A stretch of DNA of 64,000 nucleotides, taken from positions 124,001-188,000 of the forward strand of contig JBHJGM010000002.1 of NCBI GenBank assembly GCA_050331815.1. The letters run 5' to 3'. The translations under genes and the position numbers were made by a program. Shown one piece after another: positions 53,806-62,607 of the stretch. This DNA is from JBHJGM01 sp050331815. GTDB lineage: Bacteria > Verrucomicrobiota > Verrucomicrobiia > Opitutales > JBHJGM01. Each line of letters opens with the position of its first letter. Within the stretch, counting starts at the first letter, position 1. The notes under the pieces were generated by a model. The model had not been told where the DNA came from and did not search any database. It saw only the letters and a program-made list of their open reading frames with translations.

Positions 53806-54558
53806 ATGGCCCGCAAAAAAAAGAAGCACGGTGAGCACCACGGCGGTGCCTGGAAAGTGGCCTACGCGGACTTCGTGACTGCGATGATGGCGCTGTTTAT
53901 GGTTTTGTGGATCTGTTCGCAGGACGAGGAGATCGTGAAGGCGACCTCTCGCTACTTTCAGAATCCATTTGACGCGCCCGATCAGCAGGGGCCCAGCCTC
54001 TTCGACTTTCAGGCCGGCTCGCCCGCTCAGTCCAGTCTGGAGAACAGCCCGCCCAATGGCCAAAGCCGCGTCAACATGGAGATGCTTCAGGAGATTTCGG
54101 ACGAGTTTTACAAGCTGATGAACATCAATCAGGAGGAAGCGCAGAAGCCGGTGGAGATCGAGGTCACCCAGGAAGGTTTGCGCATTACTCTGTACGACCG
54201 GCCTGGCAAGCCGCTGTTCAAGCGCCACACCTCCGAATTCACAACCTGGGGCAACTACGCCGTGCAAAACCTTTCCTGGCTGATGGATCGCTACGAGCTT
54301 CGCGTGCGCATCGATGCCTACACCCCGGCTGGCTACCCGACGATTTCCGAGAACTACGGGGTCTGGGAATTGACCGCTGACCGCGCGAACGCTACCCGTC
54401 GTCTGCTTGAGCACTTTGCCCTCGATCCTGCGAAAGTATCCCAGATCAGCGGCTACGGCGATCGTCACGGGCTTCCGGGCATTGAACCGGAGGACCCCTC
54501 TAATCAGCGCATCGAATTGAGCCTCGAAGTTCAGGAAGCCGACAAAGTCTCTTTCTAG
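53806..54558 (+). CDS. motB: Flagellar stator protein MotB
   Basis: A 250-residue peptidoglycan-anchored stator subunit. It starts with a basic cytosolic tail, then the plug/channel helix with the ion-binding Asp22 in YADFVTAMMALFMVLWIC. A periplasmic linker leads to the OmpA-like domain (about 140-245) with VRIDAYTPAGYPTISEN, LTADRANATRRLLE and DPSNQRIELSLE. It is typical apart from its short linker. Confidence 0.94.
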   Translation: MARKKKKHGEHHGGAWKVAYADFVTAMMALFMVLWICSQDEEIVKATSRYFQNPFDAPDQQGPSLFDFQAGSPAQSSLENSPPNGQSRVNMEMLQEISDEFYKLMNINQEEAQKPVEIEVTQEGLRITLYDRPGKPLFKRHTSEFTTWGNYAVQNLSWLMDRYELRVRIDAYTPAGYPTISENYGVWELTADRANATRRLLEHFALDPAKVSQISGYGDRHGLPGIEPEDPSNQRIELSLEVQEADKVSF

Positions 54559-54586
54559 GCCATCGTCAGATTTTTCCCTCTACATC

Positions 54587-54871
54587 ATGGAAGACCTCGC
54601 CAGCAACTGCCCCAAGCTGTCCGCCCCTGATGCGCGTGGTGGCGACCCATCGGGCTTCGCCAGTCTGGCCGATCACTACGCCAGGCCCCGTCAGAAAGCT
54701 TCGCCGGCTACGGTGGACGAGCCGCAGTGCATTTATGCGGACGCTGATGACCCGGAAGCGCCGACGGTGGAAGTGATCAGCGAGGATAACATAGTTCGAC
54801 ACATCATTGTGACCTACGCTGGCGGTACGAATCAGATCGAGCTGGACTGCCAGTACGACGGCTCCGTCTGA
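54587..54871 (+). CDS. Small protein of unknown function downstream of motB
   Basis: A 94-residue protein, acidic and without a signal peptide. The second half (EVISEDNIVRHIIVTYAGGTNQIELDCQ) looks like a small beta domain. No family is recognised. It begins 28 bases after motB and is the last gene before a 213-bp gap, so it likely belongs to the flhB-motB transcript. Confidence 0.55.
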   Translation: MEDLASNCPKLSAPDARGGDPSGFASLADHYARPRQKASPATVDEPQCIYADADDPEAPTVEVISEDNIVRHIIVTYAGGTNQIELDCQYDGSV

Positions 54872-54877
54872 ATGGGC

Positions 54878-54937
54878 GACCGGTGCAGGCTTGCCGGTCT
54901 CAGGCCTTTACGCGCCGCTCGTCGGGTCTTTACCCGA
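54878..54937 (+). terminator. Paired hairpins after the motB block
   Basis: Two stems in the gap before flgF: GACCGG / CCGGTC (54878-54899, loop 10) and TCGGGT-cttt-ACCCGA (54922-54937). Neither is followed directly by a T-run, so termination is only a suggestion from their place at the end of the block. Confidence 0.3.
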
Positions 54938-55057
54938 TGCGCCAGTTGCTTCGATTTTTACGTCCTTTACGTTCGGGTTGTCACGGGGCGGGCAACTCCT
55001 TCCGGCGCCGGCTCGGTTAAGATTTTATTTCGTTGTCAATCAATGACTTAATATCTC

Positions 55058-55072
55058 TGGCACCCTCGCTGC
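55058..55072 (+). promoter_or_regulatory. Candidate sigma-54 promoter before flgF
   Basis: TGGCAC-CCTCG-CTGC: full -24 box and GG-N10-GC spacing, with one mismatch in the -12 box. The predicted start of transcription lies at about 55084, next to the flgF ATG (55085), so the transcript would be almost leaderless. Confidence 0.45.
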
Positions 55073-55084
55073 TCAACAGGTTGC

Positions 55085-55831
55085 ATGAACATCGGCCTGT
55101 ATCAGGGAGCCGCCTCGCTCGACAGTCTGGAGCAATGGCAGAATGCCACCGCGCACAACCTCGCGTTTGCCACGGCGGCGGGTTTCAAAAAGGCGGGCAT
55201 GGCGTTCAACGCCGTGGAGATGGGGGCGATGCCTTCAGTTACCGGGCGGCAATTTGAGCAGGTTGTCGGCGGTCTGACACCATCAGGACACACCGAGATC
55301 ATCCACAGCCAGGGCGCGATGGTTTACTCCGAGCAGCCCACCCACGCCGCGCTGCAGGGCCCGGGTTTCTTCGAGGTTGAGGACATCAACGGTGACACCA
55401 TCTACACCCGCGACGGCCAATTTTTGCTCAACAACGAGGGCCGCCTGGTCACCAAGAGCGGTTTGGAGGTGAAAGGTCAGGGCGGTTCCATCCAGACGGT
55501 CCCAGGTCAGGGCACGGTGCATTACGATGCGCGTGGCAACGTCTTCCAGGGCACCACTCAGATCGGTTCGCTGGCGATTTCAAAGGTGGACGCGCTCGAC
55601 CAGCTCGTCCCGCGCGGGACCGGCTTCGCGCTACCGGCGGGCTCGGATGCGATTGTAGAGCCACTGCTCGAGGCGCAAGTGGTCCCGGGTGCCTACGAGG
55701 CCAGCAACGTTTCCCCGGTCGAGGAGATGGTGAAGATGATCCAGATATCGCGCGCCTACGAGGCGAGCCAGGAAGTCATTCAAACCTACGATGAGCGCTA
55801 CGAGCAATCCGCTACGGCCTTCCGCGTGTAG
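55085..55831 (+). CDS. flgF: Flagellar basal-body rod protein FlgF
   Basis: Distal or proximal rod protein of the FlgF/FlgG family, 248 residues. Segments: IGLYQGAASLDSLEQWQNAT (a variant of the rod N-terminus), ALQGPGFFEVED, YTRDGQFLLNNEGRLVTKSG and the C-terminal NVSPVEEMVKMIQISRAYEASQ. First in the block flgFGAHI. The order flgF-flgG and the weaker N-terminal motif favour FlgF. Confidence 0.9.
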   Translation: MNIGLYQGAASLDSLEQWQNATAHNLAFATAAGFKKAGMAFNAVEMGAMPSVTGRQFEQVVGGLTPSGHTEIIHSQGAMVYSEQPTHAALQGPGFFEVEDINGDTIYTRDGQFLLNNEGRLVTKSGLEVKGQGGSIQTVPGQGTVHYDARGNVFQGTTQIGSLAISKVDALDQLVPRGTGFALPAGSDAIVEPLLEAQVVPGAYEASNVSPVEEMVKMIQISRAYEASQEVIQTYDERYEQSATAFRV

Positions 55832-55884
55832 CCATTTTTTCGATACGCACCTCGAAACCTTCCCAATCCCTCAAAGCAGCTTTT

Positions 55885-56664
55885 ATGAACCTTTCCCTTT
55901 ATTCCTCGGCCACGGGCATGGAAGCCCAGCAGCTCAACCTCAACGCCATCTCCAACAACATCTCCAACGTCAACACGACGGGCTTCAAGAAGAGCAAGCT
56001 GGAGTTTCAGGACCTGCTCTATCAGCAGCTGCGCCAGCCCGGCACCGAAGTGGGCAACGGCAACGTGCGGCCCTCCGGAGTGGCGCTGGGCAATGGGGTG
56101 GAAGTCGTTTCCACGACCAAGGTTTTCAGCCAGGGTCAGCTCACCCAGACCACCAAGGAGACCGACGTGGCCATTGAGGGCGTGGGTTTCTTTGAGGTGG
56201 AACTGCCGGACGGCTCGCGCGCTTACACCCGCGACGGTGCCTGGAAGGTGGACTCCAACGGGCGCATCGTAAACAACGATGGCTACCCGATTTCTGGCCT
56301 GCAAAACCTGCCCTCGGATTACCTCGACTTCGCTATTGCACCTGGCGGCGAGGTGACGGTGCGCAGCCCCGGTGGCCAGTCGAGCTTCACGGTTGGCATG
56401 GTTCGCTTCGCCAATCCGACCGGTCTGCGTTCTCTCGGCGGAAACCTCTACCAGGAAACACCTGCCAGCGGCACGCCCGAGTCCGGCAGCCCCGGCGAGA
56501 ACGGCTTCGGTCAACTGCGCCAGGGCTTTTTGGAGATGTCCAATGTGAACGTCGTTCAGGAAATGGTGGACATGATCGTCGCCCAGCGTGCGTACGAGAT
56601 CAACTCCAAGGCCATTCAGACCAGCGACGACATGCTCTCCCGGGTCGTCCAGCTCAAGCGCTGA
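55885..56664 (+). CDS. flgG: Flagellar distal rod protein FlgG
   Basis: A 259-residue distal rod subunit. N-terminus LYSSATGMEAQQLNLNAISN and NISNVNTTGFKKSKLEFQDLL is the classic FlgG pattern, with the FlgG-specific QQLRQPGTEV insert. Core: TDVAIEGVGFFEVELPDG and YTRDGAWKVDSNGRIV; C-terminal MSNVNVVQEMVDMIVAQRAY. flgA starts 18 bases after its stop. Confidence 0.97.
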   Translation: MNLSLYSSATGMEAQQLNLNAISNNISNVNTTGFKKSKLEFQDLLYQQLRQPGTEVGNGNVRPSGVALGNGVEVVSTTKVFSQGQLTQTTKETDVAIEGVGFFEVELPDGSRAYTRDGAWKVDSNGRIVNNDGYPISGLQNLPSDYLDFAIAPGGEVTVRSPGGQSSFTVGMVRFANPTGLRSLGGNLYQETPASGTPESGSPGENGFGQLRQGFLEMSNVNVVQEMVDMIVAQRAYEINSKAIQTSDDMLSRVVQLKR

Positions 56665-56682
56665 ATCTTTTCGCTCCTTTTC

Positions 56683-57495
56683 ATGATCATTCCTCGTCTG
56701 AAACTTGCCTTGAATTTCTGCTGCTTCGGTTTTTGCGCCGCGGCCCTGGCGGATCTGAACTCGCTGCTTGAGCCGGTTAACGAACCGCCTGGACCGGTTG
56801 CCGTGCGCGTCAGTCCCGTCGAGTCAGCAGTGCTGCCAAAGTCGACTCGGGAGCTTCCGCCGATCATCGATCAGGAAGCGATCGCACAGCGTCTGGCCAT
56901 GCTTTTGCAGGCGCGCATGAACGAAGCGGGCAAACTACGCCTGAAGTTTTTGAAGGCTTGGCGTCCGTTGCAGCCACGCACTGACAACTGGCACGTCGAG
57001 ATTCTCGAGTACCCGGCTTCCGGTTTCACTCGCAGCTTTCTGCTGAGCTTTAAGCTCGAGGTCGACGGACAGGATGCAGGGACCTTTCAAATGCCCGTCC
57101 GGGCCGAACTGTGGCGCGATGTTTACTTTGCCCGCCGCGCCATGACCACCGAAGCCCTGGTCGACGCCGACGAACTGCTCATCCGCAACATCGATTTGCT
57201 CGAGCTGCACAACCCGGCCATCCCTGCCGATGCGGACCTGCGCGACTACGAAATGACGCGCTCCGTCAGTGCCGGCCGTCCCTTGCTCTGGCGCGACGTC
57301 AAGCTAATCCCGCTGGTGCGCGAGGGTGAGGTCGTCGAGGCTGTCTGCGAGGAGGGCATGCTGTCGATCACCATGAAGGCCGTTGCGCTCGAAAGTGGCG
57401 GTCGCTCCGATTTTATCCGTATTCGCAATCCCCAATCTCACAAAGACATTCAAGCCGAGGTCATCGATGACAAGAAGGTTCGCGTCCACTTTTAG
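56683..57495 (+). CDS. flgA: Flagellar P-ring chaperone FlgA
   Basis: A 270-residue periplasmic protein needed for FlgI polymerisation, with a signal peptide (FCCFGFCAAALA). The C-terminal SAF-like part shows DADELLIRNIDLLELHNPAIP, SVSAGRPLLWRDVKLIPLVREGE and VCEEGMLSITMKAVALESG, then IRIRNPQSHKDIQAEVIDDK, the family's ending. Its 3' end overlaps flgH by 29 bases. Confidence 0.9.
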   Translation: MIIPRLKLALNFCCFGFCAAALADLNSLLEPVNEPPGPVAVRVSPVESAVLPKSTRELPPIIDQEAIAQRLAMLLQARMNEAGKLRLKFLKAWRPLQPRTDNWHVEILEYPASGFTRSFLLSFKLEVDGQDAGTFQMPVRAELWRDVYFARRAMTTEALVDADELLIRNIDLLELHNPAIPADADLRDYEMTRSVSAGRPLLWRDVKLIPLVREGEVVEAVCEEGMLSITMKAVALESGGRSDFIRIRNPQSHKDIQAEVIDDKKVRVHF

Positions 57496-58108
57496 CCGCT
57501 ACTGGCTGCCGCTGCTCGGTGCCCTGGCGTTTACGCCCGGGGCACCCGCACAGTCGCTCTGGCTGAGCGCTTCCAACACTGAACGCAGTATGTTTGCCGA
57601 CCCGAAGGCCGCGGCCCGGGGCGATATCCTGACCGTGATCGTCAGCGAAACCAGCAACGTGGTCACCACGCTGCGCCTGTCTACGGATAAGGATGCCTCC
57701 ATCCAAAATCAGGTTTCGCAGTGGCTGTTTTCGGCGGCGGCCAGCAACTTTGGCACGCACAATGGCGAGTTGCCGGCGACCGATATCGACGGTTCCAACC
57801 AATACTCCGGCGGCGGCGAGGTTTCCAACAGCCAGAGCCTGAGCGCGACCATCTCGGTGGTCGTGATCGATCAATTGCCCAATGGCGTGCTGGTCGTGGA
57901 GGGCGGACGTGCGATTTCGACCTCGGGTGAAACTATCTACGCGGTCTTTCGCGGGCTGGTTCGACCGGCCGACATTTCCGCCAGCAATCAGATCGCTTCC
58001 GACCGCGTGGCCGATGCGCGGCTCGAGTTCCTGAACGCGGGCGCGCTGACCGAGGCCCAGAAAAAAGGCTGGCTGCTGCGCTTCAACGACCGCGTCAACC
58101 CCTTCTAA
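57467..58108 (+). CDS. flgH: Flagellar L-ring protein FlgH
   Basis: L-ring protein of the outer membrane. With the ATG at 57467 (GAGG six bases upstream, inside flgA) the protein has 213 residues. Core: SMFADPKAAARGDILTVIVSE, SQSLSATISVVVIDQLPNGVLVVEGGR, GLVRPADISASNQIASDRVADARLEF. The signal peptide ends APAQ-SLW without a lipobox Cys, although FlgH is usually a lipoprotein. Confidence 0.93.
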   Translation: MTRRFASTFSRYWLPLLGALAFTPGAPAQSLWLSASNTERSMFADPKAAARGDILTVIVSETSNVVTTLRLSTDKDASIQNQVSQWLFSAAASNFGTHNGELPATDIDGSNQYSGGGEVSNSQSLSATISVVVIDQLPNGVLVVEGGRAISTSGETIYAVFRGLVRPADISASNQIASDRVADARLEFLNAGALTEAQKKGWLLRFNDRVNPF

Positions 58109-58145
58109 AATTTTGAGCACACACTTTCCTGGACACCTTGCCCCG

Positions 58146-59276
58146 ATGACACGGTTGCCGCTACGCACCTACTCGAAAGCTGCTCTGGCTCTGGTGGCTG
58201 TCCTGCTCTGGCTTATCACCGGCCAGGGCAGGGCGGACGCCTCTCGCATCAAGGACCTTACCGAGGTCAGCGGGGTGCGATCCAACCAGTTGACCGGACT
58301 CGGTTTAATCACTGGCTTAGCGGGCACGGGCGACAGCCAGATCGATTTTCGCGATCAGGCCGTGGCCAACATGCTGTTGCGCTACGGGCTGACCGTCGAG
58401 CCCGACTCCATCAAAAGCGACAACGTGGCGGTGGTTATGATCACGGCGGAGATTCCGCCCTTTGCCCGCCCCGGCACGCGAATCGACGTCACGGTTTCCA
58501 CCCTCGGCGATGCGGAAACCCTTCAGGGGGGCACGCTGCTGCAAACGCCGCTGGTTGGAGCCGATGGAAATGTCTACGCCGTAGCCCAGGGTGCGATCGC
58601 TATCGGCGGTTTTCTGCAGGGCGTGGGTGGACCTGGCGGGGCCACAGTCCAGCAGAATCACCCGACGGTCGGCACCATCCCAGGCGGAGCGATGGTGGAG
58701 CGCGAGGTGCCCATGCGTTTGGGCGCGGACAACTCCCTGGAACTCATGCTGCTCAACCCCGATTTTACCTCGGCGGTGCGCGTCGCTGACGCCATCAACG
58801 CCTCCTTCCCCGGCACCGCGCATCCGCTGGACTCGGCTACGGTTACGATCACGATCCCGCCCGAATACACACCGCACGTGACCAAGTTTGTTTCCGATGT
58901 GGGCCAGCTCGACGTTGAGCCCGACCTCACCGCCCGGGTCGTCATCAACGAAAAGACCGGCACTATCGTGGCTACTTCGAACGTGCGTATCTCGACGGTT
59001 GCCGTCAGCCACGGCTCGCTCACGATTACCATCGCGCGGCAGGAGAATGTGTCCCAGCCGCCGGCCTTCAGCGAGGGCACCACCGAAACCACCGACGCCG
59101 CCAACGTCACCGTCAACGAACGCCATGGTGGCTTCCAGGTATTGCCCGACTACCCGACCATCGAACGCCTGACTACCGCCTTGAACGCTCTGGGCGTTTC
59201 CACGCGCGAGATGATGTCCATCCTGCAGTCGCTCAAAAAGGCCGGTGCGCTGCAGGCCGAATTGGTCCTCAACTGA
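58146..59276 (+). CDS. flgI: Flagellar P-ring protein FlgI
   Basis: P-ring protein around the rod in the periplasm. The ATG at 58146 starts a signal peptide (ALALVAVLLWLITGQGRA) and a 376-residue protein; the TTG at 58113 would only add residues before it. Segments: SRIKDLTEVSGVRSNQLTG, GLITGLAGTGDS, MITAEIPPFARPGTRIDVTVS, LLNPDFTSAVRVADAIN and ARVVINEKTGTIVATSNVRI. Confidence 0.96.
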   Translation: MTRLPLRTYSKAALALVAVLLWLITGQGRADASRIKDLTEVSGVRSNQLTGLGLITGLAGTGDSQIDFRDQAVANMLLRYGLTVEPDSIKSDNVAVVMITAEIPPFARPGTRIDVTVSTLGDAETLQGGTLLQTPLVGADGNVYAVAQGAIAIGGFLQGVGGPGGATVQQNHPTVGTIPGGAMVEREVPMRLGADNSLELMLLNPDFTSAVRVADAINASFPGTAHPLDSATVTITIPPEYTPHVTKFVSDVGQLDVEPDLTARVVINEKTGTIVATSNVRISTVAVSHGSLTITIARQENVSQPPAFSEGTTETTDAANVTVNERHGGFQVLPDYPTIERLTTALNALGVSTREMMSILQSLKKAGALQAELVLN

Positions 59277-59292
59277 CCCTTGTTTTTCCCTG

Positions 59293-59643
59293 ATGAACGT
59301 CGATGCCTCCCAATTGACTGCGGCCACGCCGCTGATGGATACCGCCCAGCTGCAATCGCTGATGGCGGACAAGGCGGTCTCGGCCCAAGCGCAACAGGCG
59401 GAGGCAGCCCGGCAGTTCGAGGCGGTCATGCTGCGTCAGATCGCCCGCGAGGCTTTCGAACCGCTCTTTTCTGGCTCGATGGGCTCGGGCAGCGGCGGCG
59501 CCGTCTATGAATATTTTCTCACCGATGCCATCGCCCAGGGCCTCAGCCAGGGCGGGGGCCTCGGGCTTACTTCCGTCCTCCAGCAACAGTTGACGCAATA
59601 CACGCCAACAGGCCCTGAAAACGCTACGCATTCCTCGCTATGA
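59293..59643 (+). CDS. flgJ: Rod-binding protein FlgJ, N-terminal domain only
   Basis: A 116-residue rod cap/chaperone protein. The conserved helix pair QAEAARQFEAVMLRQIAREA and SGGAVYEYFLTDAIAQGL matches the rod-binding domain of FlgJ. The C-terminal muramidase domain of enterobacterial FlgJ is absent, so a separate enzyme must open the peptidoglycan. The ATG at 59293 follows flgI by 16 bases. The stop overlaps the flgN start. Confidence 0.88.
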   Translation: MNVDASQLTAATPLMDTAQLQSLMADKAVSAQAQQAEAARQFEAVMLRQIAREAFEPLFSGSMGSGSGGAVYEYFLTDAIAQGLSQGGGLGLTSVLQQQLTQYTPTGPENATHSSL

Positions 59644-60158
59644 TCGAAACGCCAACCCAGACTGATCGCGCCGAACACCTAGTGGAGCTCCTTCGCGCGG
59701 AGCTAGAAGGCTACGGCGAACTGCTCTCGCTGCTCAATGCGCAGCAGCAGGGCATCCTCCGTCGTGAGCCCGAAGCTGTCTCCGCGCATGCAAGTGATGT
59801 TGACGAGGCCAGCGAGCGCGCCTCGGCCTTGCGGTCCAGCCGCGAGGCGTGGGTCCGCGAGTGTGTCGTTGAGGCTGGCCTGGATGCGGAGGCCACCGTG
59901 CACGACTGGCTGCCGTTTTGTCCGCGCGCCAGCCAGCCGCTGATCGAAGGCCTTGTCGACGAAATCAACCGCACCCTCGACCGCTCGCAGCAACGCGCCC
60001 GGCAAAATCAGGTGCTCTTGGCTCGGGCCATTCAGACCATCGAACAGATCGTGCGACTCATCCAGCCCGATGTCGGCACCCGCACGTATACGCGCCAGGG
60101 TCAGATGTCGCACCGCGGCCCCGTCGCGGCTGGCGGACGCATCCTCGGCACCGTCTGA
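59640..60158 (+). CDS. flgN: FlgN-like flagellar export chaperone
   Basis: A 172-residue helical protein beginning IETPTQTDRAEHLVELLRAEL. Its three long helices (LVELLRAELEGYGELLSLLN, ASERASALRSSREAWVREC, RSQQRARQNQVLLARAIQTI) fit FlgN, the chaperone for FlgK and FlgL. The next genes are exactly flgK and flgL. Sequence identity within FlgN is low, so context carries part of the call. Confidence 0.8.
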   Translation: MIETPTQTDRAEHLVELLRAELEGYGELLSLLNAQQQGILRREPEAVSAHASDVDEASERASALRSSREAWVRECVVEAGLDAEATVHDWLPFCPRASQPLIEGLVDEINRTLDRSQQRARQNQVLLARAIQTIEQIVRLIQPDVGTRTYTRQGQMSHRGPVAAGGRILGTV

Positions 60159-60179
60159 GAATTTTTAATATTTCCTGCC

Positions 60180-61610
60180 ATGTCCGGTCTCTTTTCAGCT
60201 TTAAGTACCAACGCGAAGGCCCTGCAGATTCACGGCCTCGGGGCCGAGATCACGGGCAAGAATCTCGCCAACATCAACAACCCGGACTACGCCCGCCAGC
60301 GTGTCAACGTGACTAACCTGGGTTCGGTGGAGACGCCCTTTGGGCCGATGTCCATGGGGTTGACCGTTGAGGGCCTTTCCCACAGTCGGGACCGGCTGCT
60401 GGATGCGGCCCTTTTGCGCGAAGTCTCCAATGAGGCTAAGCTGGCCGGCGAGTACGACCTGGCGCGCCAGCTCGAAACGGCCCTGGGCGAATCCATCGAC
60501 CGCTCCGATTCGACCAGCATCGCCGATGGCAGCAGCGAACTGAGCACCAGCCCCGGGCTCTTCGGCGCGGTCGGTCGCTACTTTGAAGCCCTGGATGGCG
60601 TGGCCTCCAATCCCTCGGACCCGAGCCAGCGGGACTTGTTGTTCAAGCGCGCGGAAGCGCTGATCGCCGAGTTTCGGGCCGTTGACACCAACATCAATCA
60701 GGCGATTGCCGACGGCACCGACCTGATTCAAAACCAGGTCGGCCGCGTAAACGAGATCCTGAAGGACGTTGCTGATCTGAACCGCCAAATCACGCGCTTT
60801 GAATTGCAGCACCCGCAATCCGCCGTGGACCTCCGCGACAAGCGCCAGTCTGCTCTGGAGGAACTAGCCCAATACACGGACTTTCGCACGGTCGGTAACG
60901 ACGGTACCCTGCAGGTCATTTTCACCGCAGAAACCAGTGGGACCGACCTGGTGGCGGTCGATGGACAGAAGCTCGAAAATACGCTGACCATGGTCACGGC
61001 GGACACCTTTCAGATGGCTGGCAGCAACGTCTCGATGACGCGCGGCAGCATTCACGGTATCAGCGAAGCCATCACAAGCCAGGCGGTCGAATCGCTCGCC
61101 GAAGTCAACGAGCTGGCCGCGGAACTGGTCACGCGCGTCAACACGGCTTTCAATCCCGGCAGCAATCCGGACTACGACTTTTTCGAGGCCACGGGCCTGA
61201 CGGCCGCGACCATCAGCGTGGACAACAACATGCCCGCCAATTTCCGCACCAACAATACAGGCGACGCCAGTGACTCCACGTTGATCCTCAATGCCGCCAA
61301 AGTCGGCGATGACAACGGTATCGTCTTTGCTCCGGCAGGCGGCGACAGCTTTACCGGCGACTTCAGGCAGTACGCGTCCCAGATCGCTTCAAACTTGGGT
61401 ACGTATGTCAGCTCCGTCGAAAGAAGCCTGGAAAACCAAAGCCTGGTGACCACGCACGTGCGCGCGCAGCGCGACTCCATCTCGGCGGTCTCCATGGACG
61501 AGGAGGTCGCCAATCTGGTGAAGTACCAGCGCGCCTTCCAGGCATCGGCCCGGGTGATTTCCGTGATCGACTCCCTGCTCGAAGTCGTGGTCAACGGCCT
61601 AAAACGCTAA
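60180..61610 (+). CDS. flgK: Flagellar hook-associated protein FlgK
   Basis: First hook-filament junction protein, 476 residues. N-terminus GLFSALSTNAKALQIHGLGA plus TGKNLANINNPDYARQRVNV is the HAP1/rod motif; the middle has GRVNEILKDVADLNRQITRF and DLRDKRQSALEELAQYTDFR; the C-terminus SMDEEVANLVKYQRAFQASAR ends LLEVVVNGLKR. Length is close to the usual 450-550. Confidence 0.97.
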   Translation: MSGLFSALSTNAKALQIHGLGAEITGKNLANINNPDYARQRVNVTNLGSVETPFGPMSMGLTVEGLSHSRDRLLDAALLREVSNEAKLAGEYDLARQLETALGESIDRSDSTSIADGSSELSTSPGLFGAVGRYFEALDGVASNPSDPSQRDLLFKRAEALIAEFRAVDTNINQAIADGTDLIQNQVGRVNEILKDVADLNRQITRFELQHPQSAVDLRDKRQSALEELAQYTDFRTVGNDGTLQVIFTAETSGTDLVAVDGQKLENTLTMVTADTFQMAGSNVSMTRGSIHGISEAITSQAVESLAEVNELAAELVTRVNTAFNPGSNPDYDFFEATGLTAATISVDNNMPANFRTNNTGDASDSTLILNAAKVGDDNGIVFAPAGGDSFTGDFRQYASQIASNLGTYVSSVERSLENQSLVTTHVRAQRDSISAVSMDEEVANLVKYQRAFQASARVISVIDSLLEVVVNGLKR

Positions 61611-61638
61611 GGTGCGATTTAACTGAAGGGCTCTCACG

Positions 61639-62538
61639 ATGCGCGTCCCCGATTCTAGTTTCGTCAACACGCTGATTCCGCAGTTGGAGCGGCTGAACTA
61701 CCAGCAGCACAAGCTGCAAAATCAGGCAGCCACCGGGCAAAAGGTGTTTTTGCCTTCGGACGATCCCGCTGCGGTGGGCCGCGCGCTTGAGCTTCAGGGC
61801 GAAAAGGACCAGATTCAGCAGTTTCGCCGCAATATCTCGCGGGCGGATGCGCTCAGCCACGCCGCCTTCAACAGCGTCGAAAGCATGCAGCAGATCCTCC
61901 TGCAAGCGGGCGAAGTCGCCATCAAAGCCAACGGGCTGACCTCCGCGGACGGCTTCCCGGCCTACGCAATCGAAGTCGACAGCCTGCTGGAGGATTTCGT
62001 CAACTTGGCCAACAGCGATTACCTGGGCGAATACCTGCATGCGGGTACCGCCACCCAGACGGCGCCGTTCACCGTCACGCGGCCCGATCCGGACAACCTG
62101 ATCAAGTCTGCGGCCTACGTCGGGCATGCGACCAATCTGCCGACGTTTCGCATCACCGAGTCCCAGGACTTTTCTCCCTTCACGCGCACCTCGACCAATG
62201 CGGCCCTGGTCGATGGCATGAACAACCTGATCGCGTTGCGCGATGCGCTGAACGCTGAAGACGTGAGCGCCATTCAGGCCGCCCAGGAGAACATCCGCGC
62301 CCAGGAGGACATCCTGGTGGAGGAGATGTCCCTCATCGGCTCGCATCTGACCACGCTCGAAATTGTTACCAACCGCAGCGACGTGGCTTTTTTCAACTAC
62401 GAGCAAAACATCTCGAAGGAGGTCGACGCCGACCTGGCTGAGACCCTCGTGCAACTCAACAGCACCAGCCTTGCCTATCAGGCTGCCCTGCAAAGTGGTT
62501 CACAAATCATGAACCTCTCCCTGCTCAATTATCTCTAA
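61639..62538 (+). CDS. flgL: Flagellar hook-associated protein FlgL
   Basis: Second junction protein, related to flagellin, 299 residues. The N-terminus LNYQQHKLQNQAATGQKVFL with PSDDPAAVGRALELQGEKDQ is the D0/D1 helix pattern, and the C-terminus ADLAETLVQLNSTSLAYQAALQSGSQIMN pairs with it. The filament gene itself is outside the window. Confidence 0.95.
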   Translation: MRVPDSSFVNTLIPQLERLNYQQHKLQNQAATGQKVFLPSDDPAAVGRALELQGEKDQIQQFRRNISRADALSHAAFNSVESMQQILLQAGEVAIKANGLTSADGFPAYAIEVDSLLEDFVNLANSDYLGEYLHAGTATQTAPFTVTRPDPDNLIKSAAYVGHATNLPTFRITESQDFSPFTRTSTNAALVDGMNNLIALRDALNAEDVSAIQAAQENIRAQEDILVEEMSLIGSHLTTLEIVTNRSDVAFFNYEQNISKEVDADLAETLVQLNSTSLAYQAALQSGSQIMNLSLLNYL

Positions 62539-62559
62539 GCAGCCTCGGGCGGACTGACT

Positions 62560-62581
62560 CAGCGGTGGCCCAGCACCGCTG
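62560..62581. repeat. Perfect hairpin between flgL and fliW
   Basis: CAGCGGTG-gcccag-CACCGCTG, an 8-bp perfect stem with a 6-base loop, 21 bases after the flgL stop. No T-run follows on the plus strand. It could be a terminator without U-tract, a transcript-stabilising stem or a regulator site. Confidence 0.5.
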
Positions 62582-62607
62582 TGAAGCGCGGCACGTAAAA
62601 AAATACT

